Below, piece after piece: positions 24,548-33,058 of a stretch of 43,923 nucleotides of DNA. How positions within the stretch are numbered: the stretch's first letter is position 1; the number at the start of each line of letters is the position of its first letter. Position numbers and translations under genes: made by a program. The notes under the pieces were generated by a model. It saw only the letters and a program-made list of their open reading frames with translations. It made no database searches and was not told the origin of the DNA. The DNA comes from JBMNQS01 sp050944255 (GTDB lineage Bacteria; Bacillota; Clostridia; Christensenellales; Maliibacteriaceae), in contig JBMNQS010000008.1 in the NCBI GenBank assembly GCA_050944255.1, positions 1 through 43,923 of the forward strand, in the 5' to 3' direction.

Positions 24548-24878
24548 TCAATGCGTATAGTCAATCATTTTTATGTTATCGCCCAACGTCGCTACAATGC
24601 ACGCTTTCATTCTTTTTGCAAATGGACATGGAAATCCGATGGGAGTGCCCCTGTGTATGCAGGATGCAAATACAATCGTATCCGCACCGCGTTTCACAAG
24701 TTCTTTTGCCCGAAGCAGCTTTTTTTCCCGGACATCCTCCGCAGGAAACAAAGCCGATGATGTTGATTTCTTCGTCAACGACCTCAAATGCGCCTTTCTT
24801 TTCCCGTATCATCCTAAAATCGGTACTTCCGGGACAGTAATCTTCGGTCTGCATACATCTGATAATGCCTATATTCAT
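24548..24878 (-). pseudogene. CGGC-domain protein with a poly-A frameshift
   Basis: From ATG 24878 (ribosome site GGAGGATAAATA) the product reads MNIGIIRCMQTEDYCPGSTDF, EINIIGFVSCGGCPGKK, then leaves the family sequence. In the neighbouring frame it resumes as LLRAKELVKRGADTIVFASC, GTPIGFPCPFAKRM and ends IKMIDYTH at 24548. The switch falls in a run of seven A; six would restore one frame of about 110 residues, the normal CGGC-domain length. These small Cys-rich proteins are thought to bind metal. It follows the ABC-2 exporter in the ArsR operon, supporting a metal-related theme. The slip may be a real mutation, a phase-variable run or a sequencing error. Confidence 0.8.
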
Positions 24879-24892
24879 TATTTATCCTCCGT

Positions 24893-25624
24893 TTACAAAA
24901 TCCATTTGCGGTTAATGTTGTATCGGCAAATTGCGAACAGGAATACCGTAAATGCCAAGAGTACAGGAATACATAGCAATGGCGACAGGATATTTGTTTG
25001 TGCGATTGCACCATTCAAAATATCCGTACCATAGGTAAGCGGTAAACAGTAGGACAGCGGCCTAAAAAATACGGGCAAAGCCCGAATTGGAATAAACAAA
25101 CCGCACAGAAACAGCATCGGGAAGCGAAAGAAGTTTGAAAATGTCTGTGCCTCGAACACTTCTTTTGCGGAAACCGCGATCAGCAGGCCGAGCAGCGTTG
25201 AAGTTACGGCGATTAAACATACCGCCAAAAGAACGACACCCCAATTCACTCCGGTTAAGTCTACGAAAAACGTTGCAACCACAGCGGGAACAAAGGCATT
25301 GAAAATCCCGAACAGGATAGCCCCCGTGATCTTCGCCAGTACCATTGTATTCAGGCTGATGGGCGCCAGTAAAAGACGTTCAAAAGAGCGTCCTTTGCGC
25401 TCAAAAGTAATGGTAACGGCAAGCATAGATGTCGTTCCGAATAGTATGCTCATCGACATTAAGCCCGGCAGAAACTCTATGATATTCAGGCCGCCGGAAC
25501 GGATAAACTGCATCAGCGTCCACGACAAAGGGAAAATAATGCCCCAACTGATATTCGGCGGTTTCAGATAGTAATTTTGAATATCTTTTTTCAAAATGCT
25601 CCGGAAGGCAATCCAGCTTTTCAT
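24893..25624 (-). CDS. ABC-2 type export permease
   Basis: Membrane subunit of an ABC-2 exporter, 243 residues with six hydrophobic segments. Typical features are the cytoplasmic TFERKGRSFERLLLAPISLNTMVLAK loop and the FFRFPMLFLCGLFIPIRALP / LPLTYGTDIL segment found in NodJ/DrrB-like permeases. It starts 4 bases after the ATPase stop, so both form one exporter. The substrate is not evident; the ArsR-type regulator and CGGC neighbour suggest a metal or metalloid-linked stress. Confidence 0.88.
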   Translation of the reverse strand: MKSWIAFRSILKKDIQNYYLKPPNISWGIIFPLSWTLMQFIRSGGLNIIEFLPGLMSMSILFGTTSMLAVTITFERKGRSFERLLLAPISLNTMVLAKITGAILFGIFNAFVPAVVATFFVDLTGVNWGVVLLAVCLIAVTSTLLGLLIAVSAKEVFEAQTFSNFFRFPMLFLCGLFIPIRALPVFFRPLSYCLPLTYGTDILNGAIAQTNILSPLLCIPVLLAFTVFLFAICRYNINRKWIL

Positions 25625-25628
25625 CCGT

Positions 25629-26591
25629 TCATGCCCCCTTTTCCTTTTCTTTTTTCAGCTTCGCCGCGGGGGTTCCCGTCACTTTTACAAATACATCCTC
25701 CAGCGTGGGGTGCAACTCCTTTGCCTCATGGACGGAAATCCCCTTTTCGTCAAAATACTGTATCACAGGGAGCAGGGGTATCCTCTTTGGGGATACCAAT
25801 ATAAGCGAATCGTCTTGACTTGTATTGACGTTACACCCCTCAAAATGCGCCTGTAAACCGGCGGCATATTGCATAATATTTTCTTGTGCCGTAAGCTGTA
25901 TCATAAAACCGTGGGATATGCTTTTCATCAACTCGGGTACGCTTCCCATAGCTACGATTTCACCGGATACGATAAAGGCGATACGGTCGCAAATGCGTTC
26001 TGCATCCTCGATATAGTGTGTGGTGATAAATACCGTTGTACCTTGATTTTTCAGTTTAACAATCAATTCTCGTATTTGCCTTGCGCTTTGCACATCAATG
26101 CCCGTTGTAGGCTCATCAAGAAATAAGATTTGCGGCGAGTGGATGATACCCGCCGCGATTGTCAGCTTGCGGCGCATACCTTTGGAGTATGCTTTGAAAG
26201 GGCGCCTGCCCGCTTCGGTTAAATGAAACTGCTCTAACAGCTCTTTTGCCTTTGGCTCCCGTTCCTCTTTCTTCATGCCATACAGGCAAGCGCAAAAGCA
26301 AAGGTTATCAAAGCCATCCATTTCATCATAAAGATTGCTTTCATCCGGCACAATTCCCATGATGGCCTGCGCCTTTTTGGCCTGCTTTCTCACATCAATT
26401 CCGCTAATTGTTATGGTACCGTCTGTCGGCCTCGACAGCCCAATCATCATATTGATAGTTGATGTTTTACCGGCACCGTTCGGCCCTAAAAAGCCGAATA
26501 TCTCACCCTGACGGATGGAAAAACCCACGCCGTTTACCGCGGTGAAGTCTCCATAAGTCTTTTTAAGATTTGTGACTTTCAAAATGTCCAT
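25629..26591 (-). CDS. ABC-2 transporter ATP-binding protein
   Basis: ATPase of the exporter, 320 residues from ATG 26591 (MDILKVTNLKKTYGDF). I prefer this start because it begins the conserved domain and has AGAGGTG upstream; the frame is open further only because it overlaps the regulator gene. Walker A is GPNGAGKTS, the signature YSKGMRRKL (a variant of LSGGQ usual in this DrrA/CcmA-like group), Walker B ILFLDEPTTGID and the H-loop ITTHYIEDAERICDRIAF. The C-terminal 90 residues form the usual accessory domain. It overlaps the arsR gene by 29 bases. Confidence 0.9.
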   Translation of the reverse strand: MDILKVTNLKKTYGDFTAVNGVGFSIRQGEIFGFLGPNGAGKTSTINMMIGLSRPTDGTITISGIDVRKQAKKAQAIMGIVPDESNLYDEMDGFDNLCFCACLYGMKKEEREPKAKELLEQFHLTEAGRRPFKAYSKGMRRKLTIAAGIIHSPQILFLDEPTTGIDVQSARQIRELIVKLKNQGTTVFITTHYIEDAERICDRIAFIVSGEIVAMGSVPELMKSISHGFMIQLTAQENIMQYAAGLQAHFEGCNVNTSQDDSLILVSPKRIPLLPVIQYFDEKGISVHEAKELHPTLEDVFVKVTGTPAAKLKKEKEKGA

Positions 26592-27003
26592 TTTTCTCAC
26601 ACCTCTTTTCTTCTGATTTTGGCCCATGACAGAAAAGCTGTACTTCTTTTGGACATTCTTCATGTACTTGATGCGCATGGCAGTTCTTCCGGCTGGTTTG
26701 TGTGCAATTTTCATTTTCCGGGTTACAGGCTTTTCTCTGTATTTCAGCCAATTCCTTGAAATATATTGAAAGTTTAAGTAATTCCTCGCGGTTAACGTCA
26801 TAGTGCATAAAATATCCGCGTTTTACACCAACAAGCAATCCCGCTTCGCGCAATACCTTTAGATGTTGGGAAATTGCTGCTTCTGTCAGTTCCAGGCGGC
26901 GGGCCAATGCTTTCACACAGCAGTTGTGATGCAGCAGATGTTTTACAATTTTCAGCCTTGTATTGTCTGATATGGCTTTTAAAATTAGCCTTTCATTTTC
27001 CAT
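26563..27003 (-). CDS. ArsR-family regulator with Cys/His-rich tail
   Basis: Winged-helix repressor of 146 residues. Residues 5-75 are the ArsR fold (ILKAISDNTRLKIVKHLLHHNCCVKALARRLELTEAAISQHLKVLREAGLLVGVKRGYFMHY). A CC pair at 28-29 lies in the helix before the recognition unit, close to where ArsR-type sensors carry a metal site. The last 54 residues hold six Cys and six His (Cys93, 100, 108, 117, 125, 135), unusual for the family and likely a metal-binding or redox tail. It heads the exporter operon and overlaps the ATPase gene, so its tail was perhaps extended into the next gene. Two inverted repeats in its promoter are candidate operators. Confidence 0.88.
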   Translation of the reverse strand: MENERLILKAISDNTRLKIVKHLLHHNCCVKALARRLELTEAAISQHLKVLREAGLLVGVKRGYFMHYDVNREELLKLSIYFKELAEIQRKACNPENENCTQTSRKNCHAHQVHEECPKEVQLFCHGPKSEEKRCEKNGHFESHKS

Positions 27004-27019
27004 GACAACGCTCCTTCTT

Positions 27020-27076
27020 ATTAAGTCATTACTTAATTAAAGGATAGTAAATAATTCCTGTTAAGTCAACACTAAA
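27020..27076 (-). promoter_or_regulatory. arsR promoter with two operator-like inverted repeats
   Basis: On the minus strand TTGACT and TATCCT are 17 bases apart. Site 1 (27061-27076, TTTAGT-GTTG-ACTTAA) overlaps the -35 box. Site 2 (27020-27037, ATTAAGT-AATG-ACTTAAT, 7-bp arms) lies just after the -10 box. They share the core TTAAGT-N4-ACTTAA, so a dimeric regulator, most likely the ArsR protein itself, could block polymerase. Confidence 0.75.
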
Positions 27077-27564
27077 TTAAAAACGAATGTGCGAACTTCG
27101 TGAAGCACCTGCCCGCTAAACAGCCTGCGGTAAATAATTCATACAAAACCGTTTTACAAGCAATAAGCGGCGGTTCGTTAAACCGTCGCTAACTGCTGCG
27201 GCGCCACGTCCCGCATCCCCACTTCTTCTCATACATCATGGCAAGCAGCGTTTCCAGTCGTTCAGCCGAGGGCAGCTTTGCGCGATATCTCATCTCCGAG
27301 GGCTGCCATCAGCTTTCCGCCGCCGCTTTGTGGGCTTCGAAGGAGAAGCTCCCGGTTTCAATTTCCGAGAGTTTCTTTCCACGCCGCACTGCGGCTGAAA
27401 GCTGAATCTGCCATCGCGATCTTCATCAGCACGGTCTTTCGACGGCACATCCTCCTGGCAACCGAAAATATAAAGTCCGGTTACCAGATGCGGAAGCCGA
27501 CGCCCGAAAAATCTTTCCCTTTATGCTTAAAAACCGGATATTCGTGCGGATCATGCGCGGCAGC
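27077..27564. other. Non-coding or decayed interval
   Basis: No frame in this stretch has a ribosome site, a family motif or consistent codon use. Short minus-strand pieces look faintly protein-like (for example LPSAERLETLLAMMYEKKWGCG near 27210-27290) and may be debris of a lost gene. I cannot assign it. Confidence 0.4.
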
Positions 27565-27594
27565 AGAATAAAAACACTTTGATTTTTTATACTA
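27565..27594 (+). promoter_or_regulatory. Sigma-G-like promoter of the germination operon
   Basis: AGAATA (27565-27570), a 17-base gap and TATACTA (27588-27594) fit the forespore sigma-G pattern TGAATA-N17/18-CATACTA with one mismatch in each box. The predicted start is about 88 bases before the first ger gene. Germinant receptor genes are known sigma-G targets in Bacillus. Confidence 0.6.
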
Positions 27595-27688
27595 GAGATA
27601 TTGCCGGCTCGGCACAATTGATGTTCGGCTTTTCGCAGATAATCGCCTTTAAAATGCCGGGCTGCGGGCATGCGCCAAAGGAGAAGCT

Positions 27689-29242
27689 ATGTTTCGGTTG
27701 TTTAGAAAATGGTATGCCCGGAAGAACCTGGCTATAGACGAGACGATTGCCCGGTGGAACGGTCCTTTTGAAGAGCGCCAATTCAGCTCGTTGCTGGACA
27801 AAAATATGGACGCTATAAAAAAGCTGTTCCACGATGTGGACATCGTGCGCTATAAGATGATACAGGCGGACGCAAAAAACCCGGTTCGGTATTTTCTTGT
27901 CTTTTGCGACGGCGTGGTCAACTCTGAGGTCATCAACGAACATATCGTAAAGCCCCTTATGACCATACAGCCGGATATGGGCGCTCCGCTGATAGACACG
28001 CTGCTGACCGGCGTGGTGCAGGTGGGCGAGTCCAAGAAAATCGATAGCTTCAAGCACGTTATCGAAAGCGTCACCTATGGCGACACCATCCTTTTTGCCG
28101 AGGGCTGCAGCCAAGCCGCAGCCTTTAATACCAAGCAGTTCGCCGTACGCTCCATAGCCGAGCCGGACAACGAAAAGGTGCTCGGCGGCCCCCGTGAGGG
28201 ATTTACCGAGGCACTGATGCAGAATCTTTCGCAGGTCGTGCGGCGGGCGCGCACCCACGAATTGAAAACCAAAACGCTTTCTGTGGGCAGGCGCATCCAA
28301 ACCACAGTCTGCGTGAGCTATTTTGACACTCTGGTCAACCGGCGTGTCCTTGAGGAGCTCTTTCGCCGGCTGGACAAGATCGATATAGACGGCGTACTGG
28401 ATTCCAATTATATCACCGAGCTCATCCGTGATCATCGCTATACGCCTTTTCGCACCACGGGCTACACCGAGCGGCCCGACGTTGTTGTGGCCAAACTTTT
28501 GGAGGGACGCATAGCCATCTTTGTGGACGGCTCGCCCATCGTGCTTACCATCCCCTACCTTTTTATTGAAAACTTTCAGAGCAATGAGGACTACTATTTT
28601 AACTTTTACTATTCCTCATTTGCCAGAATACTGCGCATCGGCGCCTTTTTTCTGACTGTTGCGGTGCCGGGACTGTACATCGCCGTAGTGGCCTTCCACC
28701 AGGAGATGCTGCCCTTACCGCTGCTGATGAGAATTGCCATGGAGCGTCAAAGTGTGCCTCTGCCGGCCTCCATTGAGGCCGTCATCATGCTCTTGGTGTT
28801 CGATGTCCTGCGCGAAACGGGGATTCGGATGCCCTCCAATATTGGCCAGGCGCTGAGCATCGTAGTGGCGCTGGTCATTGGCCAGGCCGCCGTTGAAGCC
28901 AGTTTGGTGGCCGCTCCTATGATCATCGTTGTGGCGGCTACGGGCATTACCAGCCTTTTGGTGCCGCAACTGAACGCGCCCATCATTTTTTGGCGTATGT
29001 TATTGCTGGTGATGGCTTCGGCTTTCGGGTTTTTTGGCCTTACGATAGGCCTCTCGATATTGTTCATTCATATCAATAACCTGACCTCTTTCGGCATTGA
29101 GCAGCTATCGCTCAGGGGCAGCTTCCAATTCCAGGACAGCAAGGATATCTTTATCCGGGCGCCCTGGTGGACGATGCGCGAGCGGCCGGACAGCCTGACA
29201 AGAAACAAAGTTCGCCAGCGGGGAGGAAACGCCGATGGGTAG
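27689..29242 (+). CDS. Spore germination receptor A subunit (GerAA family)
   Basis: Inner-membrane receptor subunit, 517 residues. The N-terminal half is the soluble GerA domain (NMDAIKKLFHDVDIVRYKMI, GVVQVGESKKIDSFKHVIESVTYGDTILFAEG, GPREGFTEALMQNLSQVVRRARTHELKT, the family's most conserved stretch). The C-terminal half has about five helices (RILRIGAFFLTVAVPGLYIAVVAFHQEMLP, SLLVPQLNAPIIFWRM). Full length. GGAGA precedes ATG 27689. It overlaps the C-subunit gene by 8 bases. Germinant specificity cannot be read from sequence. Confidence 0.95.
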   Translation: MFRLFRKWYARKNLAIDETIARWNGPFEERQFSSLLDKNMDAIKKLFHDVDIVRYKMIQADAKNPVRYFLVFCDGVVNSEVINEHIVKPLMTIQPDMGAPLIDTLLTGVVQVGESKKIDSFKHVIESVTYGDTILFAEGCSQAAAFNTKQFAVRSIAEPDNEKVLGGPREGFTEALMQNLSQVVRRARTHELKTKTLSVGRRIQTTVCVSYFDTLVNRRVLEELFRRLDKIDIDGVLDSNYITELIRDHRYTPFRTTGYTERPDVVVAKLLEGRIAIFVDGSPIVLTIPYLFIENFQSNEDYYFNFYYSSFARILRIGAFFLTVAVPGLYIAVVAFHQEMLPLPLLMRIAMERQSVPLPASIEAVIMLLVFDVLRETGIRMPSNIGQALSIVVALVIGQAAVEASLVAAPMIIVVAATGITSLLVPQLNAPIIFWRMLLLVMASAFGFFGLTIGLSILFIHINNLTSFGIEQLSLRGSFQFQDSKDIFIRAPWWTMRERPDSLTRNKVRQRGGNADG

Positions 29243-30371
29243 GCGTATACTGGCGGGCCTGATTAGCATCCTGCTTGCGCTTACGCTGTGCGGCTGCTGG
29301 AACTATCGGGGCCTTGATCAGATGAATATTGTAGTGGGTATAGCCATCGATTTTGACAAGCAGTCAAACCTGTATAAGCTCAGCTATGAGGTCGCCGATC
29401 TAATGAATGCGGAGAAGGAGGGCGGCGTAAGCGGAAAAATTGTTAAGTCGGAGGGGAAAACGCTGTTTGAGGCCGCCAGAAACGCGAAGCGCAGAGAGGC
29501 GGACAGGCTGTTTTTCGGCAGTGCGCACATTTTGATTATCAGCCAGGAGGTTGCGCGGGAAATAGGCCTTTTAAGTATCATCGAGTGGTTTTTGCGCGAC
29601 GGAGAGTGCCGCGAAACCATGTGCGTCGCCCTGTCCCGGGAGGATACGGCCATGACGATTCTGGAAAGCCCCGATGGGATGAGCGGGGTTATGTCTTCAA
29701 ATATACACGACATCATTACCGAAGATCATAAGGTTTCCGCATCCTCCATGAACATACAGCTGTATCAGGTATACAATATACTCAGATCCGAAAGAAACTC
29801 TGTCATGCTGCCGGCACTGCATAAAATCAAAGATGGCGATCAGGAGATCTGCGAAATCAACGGTATCGCCGTCTTTAAGGAAGATGGACTGACAGGATTT
29901 CTGACTGCGGAAGAGTCCAAATACGCGCTGTTTGTGGAAGACAAATTGCAGGGCGGTATTCTCACCCTTTCGATGGGCGGCATGCGGACGGATGATATTT
30001 CTCTGGAAATTTTCACAAACAAGACGAAGAAATCCTTCACCTATGAAAAGGGAAAGGTAAAGGTCATGATCCAGACCGATACCGACGTGGCAATCGCGGA
30101 AAACGCCAGCCAGATGGATGTCACGGATCAGGCGATAGTCAAAAAAATACAGGACGCCGCGCAGCGGATGATCCAAGAGAACATCAAGGATCTCGTGGCC
30201 AAAATTCAGAGGGAGCACAACGCCGACGTCTTTGGTTTCGGCGAGATGATCTATAAACAGGACCTGGAATTATGGAGGGCGCTGGCCCCCTTCTGGGCCC
30301 AATTGTTTCCGACGCTTGAGGTGGAGGTTGCCTCTACGGTGAAGGTTGTCAATTCGGCGTTTATCAGATAG
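29235..30371 (+). CDS. Spore germination receptor C subunit (GerAC lipoprotein)
   Basis: Lipoprotein of 378 residues with signal peptide and lipobox LCGC (Cys21), directly followed by WNYRGLDQMNIVVGIAIDF, the typical GerAC start. Further landmarks are EAARNAKRREADRLFFGSAHILIISQEVAREIG and the C-terminal GFGEMIYKQDLELWRALAPFWAQLFP that ends GerAC proteins. The gene comes second in this operon, before B, unlike the A-B-C order of the B. subtilis gerA operon. It ends in TAG. Confidence 0.95.
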   Translation: MGRRILAGLISILLALTLCGCWNYRGLDQMNIVVGIAIDFDKQSNLYKLSYEVADLMNAEKEGGVSGKIVKSEGKTLFEAARNAKRREADRLFFGSAHILIISQEVAREIGLLSIIEWFLRDGECRETMCVALSREDTAMTILESPDGMSGVMSSNIHDIITEDHKVSASSMNIQLYQVYNILRSERNSVMLPALHKIKDGDQEICEINGIAVFKEDGLTGFLTAEESKYALFVEDKLQGGILTLSMGGMRTDDISLEIFTNKTKKSFTYEKGKVKVMIQTDTDVAIAENASQMDVTDQAIVKKIQDAAQRMIQENIKDLVAKIQREHNADVFGFGEMIYKQDLELWRALAPFWAQLFPTLEVEVASTVKVVNSAFIR

Positions 30372-30386
30372 TCAGGAGGTAAAAAA

Positions 30387-30605
30387 ATGCTGACCGTCAT
30401 GGTTTTACTGCTGTTTTTGCTCACTACAGTCTTTGATTGGGTGACTGTTTTAAAGCATGCGGAAAAAAAAGTGAAAATCATCCATTCTTGCATCATGCTG
30501 ATCGGTTTTTGCGTACTGATGCTTTACAGTTTTGAGATTCCCGTTCCTTCGCCGTCCGATATAATCAAAAATACAGTCGAGGCTATTTTCAAGCTGAAAA
30601 GCTGA
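30387..30605 (+). CDS. Small two-helix membrane protein, probable receptor D subunit
   Basis: Protein of 72 residues with two hydrophobic helices (TVMVLLLFLLTTVFDWV and IIHSCIMLIGFCVLMLYSF), a Lys-rich turn and a short soluble end. It has a strong ribosome site (GGAGG, 7 bases before ATG) and sits 15 bases behind the C-subunit gene and ahead of the B-subunit gene. Size, two-helix layout and location match the D subunits (GerKD-like) reported in Bacillus germinant receptor operons, which modulate receptor function. Sequence similarity to these is weak, so the call rests on context. Confidence 0.8.
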   Translation: MLTVMVLLLFLLTTVFDWVTVLKHAEKKVKIIHSCIMLIGFCVLMLYSFEIPVPSPSDIIKNTVEAIFKLKS

Positions 30606-30659
30606 CGGCATTGAGAATTGCCACGATAATTTCCAAACTGTTTTGAAAGGATACGGCCC

Positions 30660-31817
30660 ATGAAAAATGAGAAAGCTACATTCAGCCAATTGGTTTTCAG
30701 CATCGTGCTGTTCAACTTTGGCAGCAGCGTGATTATGGGTATCAGCTCCGGCGTGGATCAAGACGCCTGGATTCCGATATTGCTGGCGACCGCATGCATT
30801 ATTCCCTTATTCTTTCTGTATGCGCGGGTTCTCAGGCTGTTCCCCGAAAAGGACCTGTTTGAAATCATTGAAATCCTGTTTGGAAAAATTGCCGGCAAGG
30901 TGCTTGTCGCGCTGCTTATCTGGTACGCTCTTCATCTTTGCGCGTTGGTGCTTCGAAACTTCTCGGAATTCACCCGGATTGCCGCCATGCCCGAAACACC
31001 GCAGCTGCCCATCATGATATTGATGATCCTTACAACGGTGTATCTTGCCAGGAGCAGTATGCGGGCAATTGGCAAATGGTCGGTGGCTGCCGTTTTCTTC
31101 GTGTTGTTTGTCGTTTTGTTTACCTTTGTGGCATCCATTCCGCAGTTGAATCTGGATGCCCTGCTGCCGGTTTTGGAACATACTCCGGCCCAGCTTGCCG
31201 AAACTACTTTTCAGCTGTTTTCGTTTCCTTATGCGGAAACCGTAATCTTTTTGTGCTTGGCCGACTCCTTTCCCAAAAAAGGCAGCCCCTACAAGATGTT
31301 CTTATACGGGATTGCCATCACCTTGGTTGTATTTATGCTTGTCTTTCTAAGGAACCTGGCCCTGCTGGGCCGCGCCATGATGCAGATCAGCTACTTCCCT
31401 TCCTACGTAGCGGTACGCATCGTTGAAATCGGCGATTTTCTGGCCAGGATTGAGGGTTCCATATCATCCAACTTTGTATTTGCAGGCATCGTCAAGATTT
31501 CGGCATGCCTGTTGGCGGCCAGCAAGGGCGTGACCCGTCTTTTCAATCTGCAGGACTACCGGCCCGTCGTCCTGCCGGCGGGCATACTTACTCTGGCCCT
31601 CTGTGCCATCCTGTATAAAAATACGATGGAGATGTTCGCTTTCCTGGATTATTATCCTTATTACGCCTTCCCCTTCCAGGTGATCATCCCTCTGGCGGTT
31701 TGGATCGCCGGGGAAATTTACGTGCGAAGGCGTAAAAAACAAGGAGCGGCGGCCGGACCCGCCTTTTCGCAGGAGGAAAGCGCCGGCACCTCCCAGGCCG
31801 CCGAACTGGGCCAGTGA
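30660..31817 (+). CDS. Spore germination receptor B subunit (GerAB family permease)
   Basis: Polytopic membrane protein of 385 residues, APC-superfamily-related, which forms the germinant-binding and channel part of the receptor. Ten hydrophobic segments are visible. Family features are FSQLVFSIVLFNFGSSVIMGISSGVDQDAWIPILLATA at the start, LLRNFSEFTRIAAMPETPQLPI-like region (here VLRNFSEFTRIAAMPETPQLPI) in the middle, and RIVEIGDFLARIEG. The tail after residue 355 is Ala/Gln-rich and soluble. Last gene of the operon; a hairpin terminator follows at 32001. Confidence 0.95.
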   Translation: MKNEKATFSQLVFSIVLFNFGSSVIMGISSGVDQDAWIPILLATACIIPLFFLYARVLRLFPEKDLFEIIEILFGKIAGKVLVALLIWYALHLCALVLRNFSEFTRIAAMPETPQLPIMILMILTTVYLARSSMRAIGKWSVAAVFFVLFVVLFTFVASIPQLNLDALLPVLEHTPAQLAETTFQLFSFPYAETVIFLCLADSFPKKGSPYKMFLYGIAITLVVFMLVFLRNLALLGRAMMQISYFPSYVAVRIVEIGDFLARIEGSISSNFVFAGIVKISACLLAASKGVTRLFNLQDYRPVVLPAGILTLALCAILYKNTMEMFAFLDYYPYYAFPFQVIIPLAVWIAGEIYVRRRKKQGAAAGPAFSQEESAGTSQAAELGQ

Positions 31818-32000
31818 TCGGCCGCGCAATGATCCCTCGCATACTCTAAATGGACACGTATCAAAGCGAAGTCCTGTTTTGCGCAGAATCTCCCATGCCT
31901 GGCGCGCTGCAACAAAACCCACATACGATGCTCATTCCTTCCATCGGGCATTATACCTGCGGACAGGCCATGTCTTTCCATCTGCACATTCCAATTGAAG

Positions 32001-32033
32001 CAGCCCGCGGATTGAATCCGCGGGCTGTCTTTG
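32001..32033 (+). terminator. Terminator after the germination operon
   Basis: CAGCCCGCGGATT and AATCCGCGGGCTG pair almost end to end (stem 12-13 bp, one-base loop G), followed by TCTTTGC. It lies about 185 bases beyond the GerAB stop; the interval 31818-32000 shows no gene, only the 20-base similarity to 22260-22279. Confidence 0.75.
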
Positions 32034-32040
32034 CTATAAT
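32012..32040 (+). promoter_or_regulatory. Promoter of the CPBP gene, overlapping a terminator
   Basis: TTGAAT (32012-32017) and TATAAT (32035-32040) are 17 bases apart. The -35 box is the loop and right arm of the preceding terminator hairpin, so the same DNA ends one transcript and starts the next. Confidence 0.7.
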
Positions 32041-32073
32041 CCAAGCAAGTAGTAGTGTATATATATCAAAAAA

Positions 32074-32087
32074 CGTATCCGGATACG
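32074..32087 (+). promoter_or_regulatory. 14-bp perfect palindrome, candidate operator
   Basis: CGTATCCGGATACG is fully self-complementary. It lies about 30 bases after the expected transcription start and 5 bases before the ribosome site AAAGGAG of the CPBP gene, a position where a bound dimer would block transcription. Confidence 0.5.
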
Positions 32088-32104
32088 CAATAAAGGAGCA
32101 TTTT

Positions 32105-32968
32105 ATGATCACACGCAGCAAGTCACGCCCCACCGGGTTTATATTGGGGTTCTACGCACTGTGTTTCCTCTTCAGAGCCATTGAATATCTGGTCATCCGT
32201 ACGGATCAGTCGATTATCGGCGAGGCCTTCATGCATAAGCTGGCGGGCATAGCCCTGTTGGCGGCGGCCGTTTGGTTATTGCAATACAAATGGGCGGATA
32301 TCGGTTTCCGCCCGGAACAAGCCATACGCGGCACTTTGTGGGGTTTGCTGTTGGGCGGCGGTGCGTTTACCGTGGCCTACGGCGTGGAAATGCTGATACA
32401 TGTCATGAGGGGGAGCGCCCCTTCCCTGCAGTTTTACGTGACCAGCTACGCTGCCCAGGGCAACCGTATCATGCAGGATGGATTTGTGTTCGTCCTCATC
32501 TGTATTGCGGGCAATATCATCAACGTGGTGATGGAAGAAGGCGTTTTCCGCGGATTGTTTTTAAGGCTGATGCAAGAGAAATATACTTTCGCGAAATCTT
32601 GTTTTTTCTCTTCCATCTTATTTGGCATCTGGCACATTGCGCAGCCGGTACGTAATTTATTGGATGGCGAGCAGTCTCCCATGGGCGCGCTGATGTCGGC
32701 TATTTTGCTGGTCGCTGCCAGCACTTTATTGGCCATCCAGTTTTGTATGCTTTTCAAGGTGACGGGATCCTTGTGGGCATGCATGGCGGCGCACTTTGTC
32801 AATAATGCCGGCGTCAATCTGCTGCACGTATCAACGGCTGCCGGTGCCGACCAGCTGCAGATGCTCCGCATTGCCATCGCTCAGGCGCTTTCCTTTGTGG
32901 TGGTGCTGGTGCTTTTCCTGCTGCGTGCACGCCGAAAAAAACGGGCGCAGGCAAGTCCCATCCAATAA
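32105..32968 (+). CDS. CPBP family intramembrane protease
   Basis: Membrane protein of 287 residues from ATG 32105 (ribosome site AAAGGAG); the frame is open upstream only in untranslated DNA. Eight hydrophobic segments. The CPBP (Abi/CaaX-protease-like) motifs are present: EEGVFRG with Glu144, Glu145 and Arg149, FGIWH with the second-motif His, and AAHFVNN in the last core helix. All expected metal or catalytic residues are kept. Members act in membrane protein processing, bacteriocin self-immunity or sorting; the substrate here is unknown. No bacteriocin gene is adjacent. Confidence 0.9.
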   Translation: MITRSKSRPTGFILGFYALCFLFRAIEYLVIRTDQSIIGEAFMHKLAGIALLAAAVWLLQYKWADIGFRPEQAIRGTLWGLLLGGGAFTVAYGVEMLIHVMRGSAPSLQFYVTSYAAQGNRIMQDGFVFVLICIAGNIINVVMEEGVFRGLFLRLMQEKYTFAKSCFFSSILFGIWHIAQPVRNLLDGEQSPMGALMSAILLVAASTLLAIQFCMLFKVTGSLWACMAAHFVNNAGVNLLHVSTAAGADQLQMLRIAIAQALSFVVVLVLFLLRARRKKRAQASPIQ

Positions 32969-33058
32969 TGTCTGCTCCTTAAACAACAGACTTGTGTATT
33001 GAAGGCCATTGAATTAAAGAGATTTATTTGGAATCCAAAGCGTATATTATACGCCGGC

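Noticed and set aside
27587..28435. A 282-codon minus-strand frame opposite gerAA
   Set aside because: It is the shadow of the strongly supported GerAA coding sequence.
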